Shown: one piece after another, positions 26,027 to 35,009 of the stretch
Layout of the letters: each line of letters starts with the position of its first letter
Position numbering within the stretch: the first letter of the stretch is position 1
NCBI RefSeq assembly: GCF_003867075.1
Contig: NZ_CP032544.1
Location: 62,001-126,000 of the forward strand
Reading direction: 5' to 3'
From: Tenacibaculum mesophilum
GTDB lineage: Bacteria; Bacteroidota; Bacteroidia; Flavobacteriales; Flavobacteriaceae
DNA: 64,000 nt
Made by a program: the position numbers and the translations under genes
The notes under the pieces: model-generated
The model's input: the letters and a program-made list of their open reading frames with translations, nothing else
Databases searched by the model: none
What the model was told of the DNA's origin: nothing

Positions 26027-29000
26027 ATGGATAATCAACAACTTGATGGCGGAACTTATGAGATTATTCAGAGCCGTCTTCAAAAACAAAAAAAAGAGCT
26101 ACTAAATAGGTTACAAAGATTAAATGATGCTAGAAAGCATGTGTTTGGTACAATTGAAACAAAGCTTATAGCAAATGATAGAATTAACACAGAAAACAAC
26201 TGTATAGCTAGAGATATTGTATCTCTAGGAAACACTTCAATCTTTGGATATAATGTTCATTTTGGACTAAGAACAGATATTAAGTTATCGGATGTTTTCA
26301 GCGCTTATGAGTTTAAAGACAATCGTTTTCAGCCAAAATCATTAGATTTTCTTCATAATGAAACTTTCATAACTGACTTTACTAACCTATACAAGTATTA
26401 TCGAAATACTATTTTTGCAAAATTTGCAATTATAGATAATTATCTTCACATGGTTTTCCAGTTAAGTGAGAGTAAAACCGATGTGAAAACTTTTAAGTGG
26501 TTAATAAAGGAAAATGAATTAGTATATGTTGATAATAGAAGTGAGCATGAATACAGGTTTCCAAAGCAACATGAATTTAATTGGCAAGAAGTAACCCGAG
26601 ATATGCACCGTTATGGTACTTACTCTCATATTTCTATTTTAGATAAAGTTTTTGTCGAAACTATCGGAGGTGATTTAACTATTAAGATAGAAGATAACAC
26701 TGATGAAGGAAAAGGAATTCTTGAAGAGCCAGTAGAACATGTTGATCAAACATTAGATGATGGTCAGTTTCGTTATGCCGATTTAGGAAACCTTATTTTA
26801 TTAGAGATAAAACCATTTCAGGAAGAAGCTCGTTATTTTATTTATAATCATAAGTTACAAGAAGTTCAAAAAGTAAATAGTGTTAAAGACTGTGCTGTAT
26901 TATTACCAGACGATCAAGGTCTTATTTTTCCTGATGGATATTATTTACAAACAGGGCAGTATAAACTTTTTGAAAATAACGCTAAAGACGTTAAGTTCCA
27001 AGAGAAAATAGTTTCTCCCAACGGAGAAGACTTTTTATATGTGTTTTATGCTACAATAAGAGGGCTATATATATTAATGTCTTATAACATTATTGAGCAA
27101 GAGGTAAAAACACCTATTGTTTGCAATGGTTTTACAATTTTAGAGAATGGAGAATTGTGTTACTTCAAAACTGAAAATGAGCAAACAAAACACCATGTTG
27201 TTCAAATTTGGCAAACACCTTATGTAAAAACAGACAGTATTCCATCATTACATGAAGATACCTTACTTTATAAGATTGGTAATAAAGATATTGTAAAAGC
27301 AATGGCAGAGTGCCATGAATTAATAACACTTTTAAATAAAGAAGATAGTTATGCTGGTTTATATAGTGATATAGCTAAGAAATCTAATGATATTAATAGT
27401 AGTTATTACTGGATAAATGAGCCCGAAACAGAACAGTTAAGTGTACCTGTTGCAGAAATTAACGATGCAGCAAATGCTGCTATTGATGAATTTGAAAAGG
27501 TAACTCAATTAAAGCAACAAGCAGCTAAAGAAGGCAAGATTATTCAAGAAAAATCTAATGAACTTTTAAGTAAGATCAAAAGTACTTCTTTTAAGACCAT
27601 AGAAGATTTTGTTGACTTATTAAATCAACTACGAGTATTAAGAGGGCAGGTCATAAGCTTGAAAGATGTTCGTTATATAGCAATTGATATATTAGAAGAA
27701 ATTGAAAACTCAATTGAAGAACAAAACACAATAATATCAAAAAGATGTGTAGAATTTTTGTTGAATGATCAAGCTCTAAAACCCTACCATAAACGCGTTC
27801 AAGAAAGGCAAGATGATTTAACATCTATAAAAAAGGTAGTAGAAGCTAAAAAACTTGAAAAAGAAGTAGATCAAATAACAACAGATTTAGAACTTTTAAT
27901 TGAAATTGTAACAAATTTAGAAATAGAAGATACTTCTCAATCGACTAGAATTATTGATAATATCTCTTTAATCTTTGCTACATTAAATCAATTAAAAGCA
28001 GGAATTAAAAATACAATTAAAACTTTAGGAAGTAAAGAAGCTAAGGCAGATTTTTCTGCTCAATTAAAACTTATAGATCAAAGTATTATTAATTACATTG
28101 ATATGGCTACTACGCCAGAAAAATGTGATGAGTTCCTCACAAAAATAGCAATTCAGTTAGAGGAAATTGAAGGTAAGTTTGCCGATTTTGAAGAATTTAT
28201 TTCCTTAATTATAGAGAAGAGAGAAGAAGTTCATAATGCTTTTGATGCCCGAAAGAGTACAATACTCGAAAAAAGAAATAAGAAAATAGAAGCATTAAGC
28301 GCTGCTTCTGAAAGAATTTTAAAAAGTATAGCAAAAAAGGCACAAAGTTACCCCTCAGTTGAAGATATTAACGGATATTTTGCTGCTGATTTAATGATTA
28401 ACAAAGTTAGAGATATTGTTAATCAATTAAAAGATTTAGAGTCAGTTGGTAAAGCTGAAGCTATAGAAACACAACTTAAAGTAGCTAAAGAAGATGCATT
28501 AAGAAAATTAAAAGATAAACAAGAGTTATATGAAGATGGTGAGAATATAATTCGCTTAGGAAAACACAAGTTTGGAGTTAATAAACAACCGTTGGATTTA
28601 TCAATAGTTTACAAAGATCAAACGTTACATTATCATTTAACAGGAACCAATTTCTATCAAGAAGTTGAAAATGAAATTTTACTTAAATCTGAAAAATATT
28701 GGAATCAAGAACTAGTTTCTGAGAACGATTTAGTGTATAGATCTTCTTATCTGGCGTATAAATTATTTACTTCGTATTCAACAGATGAATTATTAAAGCT
28801 AAACGAACAAGGTTTATTAGCGTTAGTTCAAAATGAAAGTGGAAGCTTGTTTGCAGAAGGATATGTAAAAGGTGTGCACGATGTTGATGCGTTTAAAATA
28901 TTATATACACTAGTCCATAAACATCACGAATTAGGTTTATTAACATACGCTTCAAACACTAGAGCATACGCTCAATATTTTTGGAACTCTTTACCTAAAG

Positions 29001-30865
29001 AGAGTCAAGATTACTATAATTTTTCAATAAAAGCATATGGAGATGTCTTACGATTCTTTCCTGAAAGTAAAGAGTACGATTTTTTAATAAATAAGTTACA
29101 AAAAGAAATAACTACTTTTTCAGAAGAAACTTTATTGTTTTCTAAAGAGTTAGGAAAAACAATAGCTAGTTATTTATTTAACCAATTAAAAAGTACTAAT
29201 TCATTTGTAATTAGTGCTATTGCATTGGGAATAAAAGAAGACTTTATAAAGTACCTAACAAAACAAGATGCATTACATGTGTTTAAAAGCAGTCTTGAAA
29301 AGACTACAAATTATAAAGCAAAAATCCAATTGACTAAACAATGGGTAAGCTCATTTATAGCTTTTATTGAAGGAAATGAAAATTACACAGATGAAGTAAT
29401 TTCTTTATTATTATTTCACCATGAGCCTAATGCTGTTTTACATGCAAACCCTGAAGAAACCATTAAAGAGTTAAGAGGAGAACACGATACTATTATTGAA
29501 GGAAGTTTTGAATTTAATTATCATAGTTTCATTGAAAGATTAGAGGTTTTTTCAAAAGAAGACGTACCTAATTTTTTAGCATACAAAGAGGCGAAACACC
29601 TATTGGTAGAAAATTTAAAAGAGACATTAAAGTTAAATGAATTTAAGCCAAGAGTATTATCTTCCTTTGTTCGAAATAAGCTAATAGATGAAGTTTACTT
29701 TCCCTTGATAGGAGATAACTTATCTAAGCAGTTAGGAACGGTTGGAGATAATAAACGTACAGACAGAATGGGGATGTTACTTTTAATATCACCCCCAGGT
29801 TATGGAAAAACTACTTTGATGGAGTACCTAGCCAATAGGTTAGGATTAATCTTTATGAAAATTAATGGACCTGCCATTGGTCATGAGGTAACCTCAGTCG
29901 ACCCGGAAGCAGCAACAAATTCAGCTTCTAGAGAAGAACTCAAAAAGTTAAATTTAGCTTTTGAAATGGGAGATAACGTAATGTTGTATTTAGATGATAT
30001 TCAGCATTGTAATCCTGAGTTTTTACAAAAATTCATTTCTCTTTCAGATGGAACAAGAAAAATAGAAGGAGTATATAACGGAAAGCCAAAAACATATGAT
30101 TTAAGAGGAAAGAAGTTTTGTGTAATTATGGCTGGAAATCCATATACTGAAAGTGGAGATAAGTTTCAAATACCTGATATGTTGGCTAACCGAGCTGATA
30201 TATATAACTTAGGAGATATTATAGGAGATACAGATCATTTATTTAAACTTAGTTTAATAGAAAACTCATTAACATCAAATCCTATACTACACCAGTTAAG
30301 TAGTAAATATTTTGAAGATGTTTATGCTTTGATAAATAGAGTTGAAAATAATACTGAAGAAGGGGAGTTGAAAGGAAATCATACAAAGCAAGAGATTCAA
30401 GATTATATTTCGGTATTAGAAAAAGTAATAACTATAAGGAATACCATCTTAAAAGTAAATAAAGCATATATTGAGTCGGCTGCAAAGGAAGATGAATATA
30501 GAACAGAACCCTCTTTTAAGTTACAAGGTTCATATCGAGACATGAATAAGTTAGTAGCTAAAGTAGTACCAATAATGAATGATAATGAGTTAAAAAGACT
30601 GGTATTGTCTCATTATGAAAGTGAATCTCAAACATTAACATCTTCTGCTGAAGCAAATTTATTGAAGTATAAAGAATTAATAGGAGATATATCAGAAAAC
30701 GAAGCAAACCGATGGAATGATATAAAAGAAATTTTTGTTAAGAATAATAAGCTAAAAGGTTTGGGGAATAAAAATGAAATGGCTCAAATATTAAACCAAA
30801 TGATGTCATTTTCAGATAATTTAGAAGGAATTAAAGAAGTTTTAAGAAAAGGATTGCAAGGATAA
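26027..30865 (+). CDS. Giant coiled-coil AAA+ ATPase (so-called DNA repair ATPase) of PspA-flotillin operon
   Basis: A 1612-residue protein. The N-terminus is a short coiled coil (residues 8-40), then a beta-rich part up to about 480 (repeats of aromatic/hydrophobic strands, possibly propeller-like), helical and coiled-coil segments from about 490 to 870, and an alpha-helical region to 1200. Residues ~1225-1500 are an AAA+ domain of MoxR-like type: Walker A SPPGYGKTT with K1261, Walker B VMLYLDDIQ with D1323/D1324, and sensor-1 region FCVIMAGNPY. Databases label relatives DNA repair ATPase; nothing in the neighbourhood points to DNA repair. By analogy to ESCRT-III/Vps4, it may remodel PspA polymers, which is inference. 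Confidence 0.85.
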   Translation: MDNQQLDGGTYEIIQSRLQKQKKELLNRLQRLNDARKHVFGTIETKLIANDRINTENNCIARDIVSLGNTSIFGYNVHFGLRTDIKLSDVFSAYEFKDNRFQPKSLDFLHNETFITDFTNLYKYYRNTIFAKFAIIDNYLHMVFQLSESKTDVKTFKWLIKENELVYVDNRSEHEYRFPKQHEFNWQEVTRDMHRYGTYSHISILDKVFVETIGGDLTIKIEDNTDEGKGILEEPVEHVDQTLDDGQFRYADLGNLILLEIKPFQEEARYFIYNHKLQEVQKVNSVKDCAVLLPDDQGLIFPDGYYLQTGQYKLFENNAKDVKFQEKIVSPNGEDFLYVFYATIRGLYILMSYNIIEQEVKTPIVCNGFTILENGELCYFKTENEQTKHHVVQIWQTPYVKTDSIPSLHEDTLLYKIGNKDIVKAMAECHELITLLNKEDSYAGLYSDIAKKSNDINSSYYWINEPETEQLSVPVAEINDAANAAIDEFEKVTQLKQQAAKEGKIIQEKSNELLSKIKSTSFKTIEDFVDLLNQLRVLRGQVISLKDVRYIAIDILEEIENSIEEQNTIISKRCVEFLLNDQALKPYHKRVQERQDDLTSIKKVVEAKKLEKEVDQITTDLELLIEIVTNLEIEDTSQSTRIIDNISLIFATLNQLKAGIKNTIKTLGSKEAKADFSAQLKLIDQSIINYIDMATTPEKCDEFLTKIAIQLEEIEGKFADFEEFISLIIEKREEVHNAFDARKSTILEKRNKKIEALSAASERILKSIAKKAQSYPSVEDINGYFAADLMINKVRDIVNQLKDLESVGKAEAIETQLKVAKEDALRKLKDKQELYEDGENIIRLGKHKFGVNKQPLDLSIVYKDQTLHYHLTGTNFYQEVENEILLKSEKYWNQELVSENDLVYRSSYLAYKLFTSYSTDELLKLNEQGLLALVQNESGSLFAEGYVKGVHDVDAFKILYTLVHKHHELGLLTYASNTRAYAQYFWNSLPKESQDYYNFSIKAYGDVLRFFPESKEYDFLINKLQKEITTFSEETLLFSKELGKTIASYLFNQLKSTNSFVISAIALGIKEDFIKYLTKQDALHVFKSSLEKTTNYKAKIQLTKQWVSSFIAFIEGNENYTDEVISLLLFHHEPNAVLHANPEETIKELRGEHDTIIEGSFEFNYHSFIERLEVFSKEDVPNFLAYKEAKHLLVENLKETLKLNEFKPRVLSSFVRNKLIDEVYFPLIGDNLSKQLGTVGDNKRTDRMGMLLLISPPGYGKTTLMEYLANRLGLIFMKINGPAIGHEVTSVDPEAATNSASREELKKLNLAFEMGDNVMLYLDDIQHCNPEFLQKFISLSDGTRKIEGVYNGKPKTYDLRGKKFCVIMAGNPYTESGDKFQIPDMLANRADIYNLGDIIGDTDHLFKLSLIENSLTSNPILHQLSSKYFEDVYALINRVENNTEEGELKGNHTKQEIQDYISVLEKVITIRNTILKVNKAYIESAAKEDEYRTEPSFKLQGSYRDMNKLVAKVVPIMNDNELKRLVLSHYESESQTLTSSAEANLLKYKELIGDISENEANRWNDIKEIFVKNNKLKGLGNKNEMAQILNQMMSFSDNLEGIKEVLRKGLQG

Positions 30866-30866
30866 A

Positions 30867-31385
30867 ATGAACACAATAATTATTTTGTTAAGAGGGATTA
30901 ATGTTTCAGGGAAAAATAAAATTCCGATGCAAGAATTAAAAACACTGTTAGAAGAACTGGGATATAATACTATAAAGACCTATATCCAAAGTGGCAATAT
31001 TGTGTTAAAAACTAGAGAAGACTCAAAAGAGGTAGAAAAGAATATTCATACAAAAATTAAAGAAAAATATGATTATGATGTTCTTGTTCTAGCAAAAGAA
31101 GTAAAAGAAATAAAAGAGATTCTTCAAAACAACCCTTATAGTAATTTAAACGAAAAACAAATATATTTTACTTTCTTATTCAATGAAACTACAATAAAAG
31201 AGGTAGAAGTAGATGCGAAAGAAGATGAATACACCATCTTAAAAGATGTGGTTTATGTAAATGCAGCTGGAGGGTATGGGAAAACAAAATTGACGAATAA
31301 TTTTTTTGAAAGAAAGTTAAAAGTTTCAGCAACTACTCGTAACTTTAAAACCACGAATAAATTAATAGAGTTAGCCAGTTCGTAA
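30867..31385 (+). CDS. DUF1697 family protein
   Basis: A 172-residue soluble protein beginning MNTIIILLRGINVSGKNKIP, the diagnostic DUF1697 opening (LLRGINVGGKN), followed by MQELKTLLEELGYNTIKTYI and QSGNIVL. The C-terminal third has VYVNAAGGYGKTKLTNNFFE, also conserved. Its function is unknown. The ATG is one base after the stop of the AAA+ ATPase, so it is translationally tied to it, though DUF1697 genes usually stand elsewhere. It is the last gene of the block before a truncated REP-like repeat. Confidence 0.9.
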   Translation: MNTIIILLRGINVSGKNKIPMQELKTLLEELGYNTIKTYIQSGNIVLKTREDSKEVEKNIHTKIKEKYDYDVLVLAKEVKEIKEILQNNPYSNLNEKQIYFTFLFNETTIKEVEVDAKEDEYTILKDVVYVNAAGGYGKTKLTNNFFERKLKVSATTRNFKTTNKLIELASS

Positions 31386-31417
31386 ATGTCATTTCTATCA
31401 AAGGGAGAAATCTCATG
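31386..31417. repeat. Truncated REP-like element at the block junction
   Basis: TGTCATTTCTATCAAAGGGA and GAAATCTCATGA reproduce, in order, the first half of the R2 element at 7169 (GTCATTTCGAGTGATAACGA, GAAATCTTATTCATG). The second half is missing; the RidA gene begins 33 bp later. Confidence 0.55.
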
Positions 31418-31449
31418 AAAAATGCATTTGAAATTAAAAAATATAAAAC

Positions 31450-31863
31450 ATGGATAGTAAAGTAATCAAAGGAAAAGCAATACCAAGAGGAAAGTTTCCG
31501 CATGTAAAACAAGTAGGAGATTTTATTTATGTATCTGGAACCAGTTCACGTAGACCTGATAATTCTTTTGAAGGTGTTGCCGTAGATAAATTTGGAACGA
31601 CCAACTTAGATATTAAAAAGCAAACCCGAGCGGTAATAGAAAACATTCGTGATATTTTACAAGAAGTAGGAGCAGACTTATCAGATATTGTAGATGTAAC
31701 TTCATTTTTGGTGAATATGAATGATTTTGGAGGCTATAATGAAGTATATGCTGAATATTTTGATTATAACGGACCAACGAGAACTACCGTTGCTGTACAT
31801 CAATTACCACATCCTCATTTATTGATTGAAATTAAAGTGGTAGCGTACAAAAAGCAAGAATAA
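31450..31863 (+). CDS. RidA-family deaminase, probable 2-aminomuconate deaminase
   Basis: A 137-residue RidA/YjgF fold protein ([57 protein letters not shown]). The catalytic arginine is in PTRTTV, and LLIEIKVVA closes the fold. In 3-hydroxyanthranilate pathways a RidA-like deaminase (AmnD/NbaF) converts 2-aminomuconate to 4-oxalocrotonate; the [12 protein letters not shown] insertion and the location next to the aldehyde dehydrogenase favour that role over general enamine deamination. First gene of the second kynurenine cluster. Confidence 0.88.
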   Translation: MDSKVIKGKAIPRGKFPHVKQVGDFIYVSGTSSRRPDNSFEGVAVDKFGTTNLDIKKQTRAVIENIRDILQEVGADLSDIVDVTSFLVNMNDFGGYNEVYAEYFDYNGPTRTTVAVHQLPHPHLLIEIKVVAYKKQE

Positions 31864-31931
31864 AGAACAAAGAACCATTAGAAAAGAAAAGAGACTTTTT
31901 CCTCTCTTGGTTTCTTTAATCTGTGAATGAA

Positions 31932-33374
31932 ATGACTATTAAAAATTATATAAACGGAGAATTCGTTATACCGGTAGCAAATAATTATATTGATAATTAT
32001 AATCCATCTATTGGAGAAGTGTATGGTCAAATTCCTAATTCTACTAAAGAAGATGTAGCGTTAGCATATAAAGCAGCTAAGAAAGCTTTTCCGTCTTGGT
32101 CAAACACTACCTTAAACGAACGTAGGGATATTCTTTCTAAAATAGCACAGTTAATTCAGCAAAGGTTACCTGAATTGGCAAAAGCTGAGGCTAAGGATAA
32201 TGGAAAGCCTTTAAGTTTAGCTACAGCGATTGATATTCCGAGAGCTTCATCTAATTTTCAATATTTTGCAGATGCAATTACACAATTTTCATCCGAAGCT
32301 CACGAAAGTGTAGGTTTAGGAGCGATGAACTTTACGTTACGTCAACCTATTGGCGTAGTGGCATGTATTTCTCCATGGAATTTACCATTGTATTTATTCA
32401 CATGGAAGATTGCTCCGGCCATAGCAGCAGGAAATTGTGTCGTAGCAAAACCGAGTGAAGTTACACCAATGACAGCCTATTTACTAGGAGAAATTTGTAA
32501 TGAAGCAGGTTTACCTAAAGGGGTGTTGAATATAGTTCACGGATTAGGAACCACCACAGGACAAGCCATTATTGAACATCCAGATATCAGGGCGATTTCA
32601 TTTACAGGAGGAACCGCCACAGGAGCACATATCGCTCGTACAGCAGCACCAATGTTTAAGAAATTATCGTTAGAACTAGGAGGTAAAAATCCGAACATCA
32701 TTTTCGCAGATTGCGATTATGAGAATATGTTAGTGACTACAGTTCGCTCTTCATTTGCAAATCAAGGTCAGGTTTGTTTGTGCGGAAGTAGAATTTTTGT
32801 AGAGGAAAGTATTTACGAGCAATTCAAAAAAGATTTTGTTCAAAAAGTATCGCAATTAAAAATAGGAAATCCTTTTGATCAAGATACAAATATTGGAGCC
32901 TTGGTATCGAAACCACATTTAGAAAAGGTAAAATCATACATAGATATTGCGGAACAAGAAGGAGGGAAGATTTTATACGGAGGTGACAGAGTCACTGTTA
33001 AGAATTGTGAGAACGGTTACTATTTACAACCGACGATTATTGAAGTTTCAAGTAATAAGTGTAGGTTAAATCAAGAAGAGATTTTTGGGCCTGTAGTTAC
33101 TTTAATGTCTTTTAAAACAGAAGAAGAAGCTTTACAGTTAGCTAATGACGTGGTGTATGGATTGTCATCAACACTATGGACAAACAATTTGACAAGAACC
33201 ATGCGTATGTCTAAAGAATTACATACAGGAATTGTTTGGGTGAATACTTGGTTATTACGTGATTTAAGAACACCTTTTGGAGGTCAAAAAGCGAGTGGAG
33301 TAGGGCGTGAAGGAGGTTTTGAAGCATTACGCTTTTTTACAGAACCCAAAAATGTATGTATAAAATATGAATAA
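31932..33374 (+). CDS. Aldehyde dehydrogenase, probable 2-aminomuconate-6-semialdehyde dehydrogenase
   Basis: About 480 residues from ATG 31932 (MTIKNYINGEFVIP); a GTG three codons upstream is possible. NAD-binding and active-site landmarks are CISPWNLPLYLFTWKIAPA, SFTGGTATGAH, LELGGKNPNIIF with the general-base glutamate, and NQGQVCLCGSR with the nucleophilic cysteine. C-terminal FGGQKASGVGREGGFEALRF is typical of hydroxymuconic/aminomuconic semialdehyde dehydrogenases. It would oxidise the product of ACMSD to 2-aminomuconate, the substrate of the RidA gene just upstream. It overlaps the following small gene by 8 bp. Confidence 0.92.
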   Translation: MTIKNYINGEFVIPVANNYIDNYNPSIGEVYGQIPNSTKEDVALAYKAAKKAFPSWSNTTLNERRDILSKIAQLIQQRLPELAKAEAKDNGKPLSLATAIDIPRASSNFQYFADAITQFSSEAHESVGLGAMNFTLRQPIGVVACISPWNLPLYLFTWKIAPAIAAGNCVVAKPSEVTPMTAYLLGEICNEAGLPKGVLNIVHGLGTTTGQAIIEHPDIRAISFTGGTATGAHIARTAAPMFKKLSLELGGKNPNIIFADCDYENMLVTTVRSSFANQGQVCLCGSRIFVEESIYEQFKKDFVQKVSQLKIGNPFDQDTNIGALVSKPHLEKVKSYIDIAEQEGGKILYGGDRVTVKNCENGYYLQPTIIEVSSNKCRLNQEEIFGPVVTLMSFKTEEEALQLANDVVYGLSSTLWTNNLTRTMRMSKELHTGIVWVNTWLLRDLRTPFGGQKASGVGREGGFEALRFFTEPKNVCIKYE

Positions 33375-33585
33375 AGAAATAAAGGAAAAAATAATTGCTG
33401 TATGTGAAGAGAAGATTGCTAAAAAAGGAGAAAATGTAGGGCTTTCGTTTTATGCATTTTTCAAAAATAAAAATGACAATCCGAAAATATTAATGGAAGT
33501 GGCTACTTGGTGGATTCAAACGCATCAATTAGATCATTTTGAGAAAGCAGTTAAGATTAAACAAATGATTCAGAATAACGAATAG
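33367..33585 (+). CDS. Small protein of the kynurenine cluster (DUF6500-like)
   Basis: A 72-residue soluble helical protein (KEIKEKIIAVCEEKIAKKGE, GLSFYAFFKNKNDNPKILME). It starts inside the end of the aldehyde dehydrogenase gene (8-bp overlap) and ends 2 bp before the SDR gene, so it is coupled to both. I recall relatives classed as DUF6500, but not firmly. No catalytic motif is visible. The constant place in the cluster suggests a role in the pathway; none is known to me. Confidence 0.8.
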   Translation: MNKEIKEKIIAVCEEKIAKKGENVGLSFYAFFKNKNDNPKILMEVATWWIQTHQLDHFEKAVKIKQMIQNNE

Positions 33586-33587
33586 AG

Positions 33588-34364
33588 ATGAATTTAGAGA
33601 TACAACATAAAAATGCCTTAGTATGTGGTAGTACGCAAGGAATAGGAAAAGCAGCAGCAATACAATTAGCCCAAGAAGGAGTAAATGTAACCTTAGTGGC
33701 TCGTAGTGAAGAAAAGCTGAAAGCTGTGTTGACAGAATTACCAAACAATAAACAAAATCATGGGTATTTAGTTGCTGATTTCACCAATCCAGTAGATTTA
33801 AAAGAGAAATTAGAAGCGATTAACTTACAGTTTCATATTTTGGTGAATAATACAGGAGGACCTGCAGGAGGTCCAGTATTTAATGCCAAGTTAGAAGAGT
33901 TTGAACGTGCTTTTACCATGCATTTAAAATGCAATCATGTGTTGGTGCAAGCGGTAGTTCCTTTTATGAAAGAGGAAGGTTATGGTAGAGTAATTAATGT
34001 GATCTCTACATCAGTAAAACAACCGTTAGATGGTTTAGGAGTTTCAAATACCATACGTGGCGCAGTTGCCAATTGGAGTAAAACATTAGCGAATGAGTTA
34101 GGACAGTTCGGAGTTACTGTAAATAATGTATTACCTGGGGCAACAGCGACAGAACGTTTGACAGAAATTATCAATAATAAAGCCGCTAAAACAGGTAAAT
34201 CGATAGAAGAGGTAGCAGAAATGATGAAAAATGCATCACCAGCAAAACGTTTTGCAAAACCTGAAGAAGTAGCTAATGCTATTGTATTTTTAGCAAGTGA
34301 AAGAGCAAGTTTTATCAACGGAATTAATGTTCCTGTTGATGGAGGAAGAACAAAATCTTTATAA
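33588..34364 (+). CDS. Short-chain dehydrogenase/reductase, atypical active site
   Basis: A 258-residue Rossmann protein with NAD(P)-binding VCGSTQGIGKAAA, NNTGGPAGG and VINVISTSVKQ, and C-terminal VFLASERASFINGINVPVDG. In classical SDRs a YxxxK follows the catalytic serine; here the aligned stretch is GVSNTIRGAVANW with S and R instead. This belongs to a known SDR side-branch whose members have an S/N and R in these positions. Reaction unknown. It lies in the kynurenine cluster between the DUF6500-like and HaaO genes, 98 bp before the latter. Confidence 0.88.
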   Translation: MNLEIQHKNALVCGSTQGIGKAAAIQLAQEGVNVTLVARSEEKLKAVLTELPNNKQNHGYLVADFTNPVDLKEKLEAINLQFHILVNNTGGPAGGPVFNAKLEEFERAFTMHLKCNHVLVQAVVPFMKEEGYGRVINVISTSVKQPLDGLGVSNTIRGAVANWSKTLANELGQFGVTVNNVLPGATATERLTEIINNKAAKTGKSIEEVAEMMKNASPAKRFAKPEEVANAIVFLASERASFINGINVPVDGGRTKSL

Positions 34365-34461
34365 AAGAGATCAAAAATAAAGACTTTTTGAAATAAGACT
34401 ATTTAAGTATCTTTAAAACAATCTTAACTCTTGTGTTTAAAAGTCTAAAAATCTAAATAAA

Positions 34462-34989
34462 ATGAGCAAGTTAGTACAACCTTTAAATTTTAAAAAGTGG
34501 ATTGATGAAAATCGTCATTTATTAAAACCACCAGTTGGAAATAAACAAGTTTGGGATAATGGGGAGTATATCGTAATGGTTGTTGGAGGACCTAACAATC
34601 GTAAAGATTATCACTACAATGAAACTCCAGAATTTTTCTATCAGTTAGAAGGAGATATGGTACTGAAAATTATTGATGATAAGGGTGAAATGATTGATGT
34701 TGAAATTAATGAAGGAGATATTTATTTGTTACCAGGGAAGGTGCCACACTCACCACAACGTAAAGCGAATACAGTAGGTTTAGTTATTGAATATCCACGT
34801 GATGAAGGAATGATGGATGCCTTGGAATGGTATTGTGAAAATTGTGGACATCAATTATACCGAGAAGAATTTGCTTTAGATAATATTGAAACTGATATGC
34901 CAATAATTTTTGATAAGTACTATTCTGACAAAGAGAAATGTACTTGTGATAAATGTGGTACTGTGATGGAAGCACCAAACAAAGCATAA
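34462..34989 (+). CDS. 3-hydroxyanthranilate 3,4-dioxygenase
   Basis: A 175-residue cupin dioxygenase that opens the ring of 3-hydroxyanthranilate to 2-amino-3-carboxymuconate-6-semialdehyde. Iron ligands are H51 (KDYHYNETPEFFY), E57 and H96 (GKVPHSPQR). The C-terminal CENCGH ... CTCDKCG is the rubredoxin-like four-cysteine metal site present in bacterial enzymes. The length equals that of known bacterial HaaO/NbaC proteins. ACMSD follows 20 bp later. This is the enzyme that takes over the KynU product. Confidence 0.96.
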   Translation: MSKLVQPLNFKKWIDENRHLLKPPVGNKQVWDNGEYIVMVVGGPNNRKDYHYNETPEFFYQLEGDMVLKIIDDKGEMIDVEINEGDIYLLPGKVPHSPQRKANTVGLVIEYPRDEGMMDALEWYCENCGHQLYREEFALDNIETDMPIIFDKYYSDKEKCTCDKCGTVMEAPNKA

Positions 34990-35009
34990 ATTTTGCAATA
35001 GAAACTAAA

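Noticed and set aside
31864..31921. Terminator after the RidA gene
   Set aside because: AAAGAACCA and TGGTTTCTTT can pair with an inner AAGAG/CTCTT, but the stem is interrupted and the following gene belongs to the same pathway.
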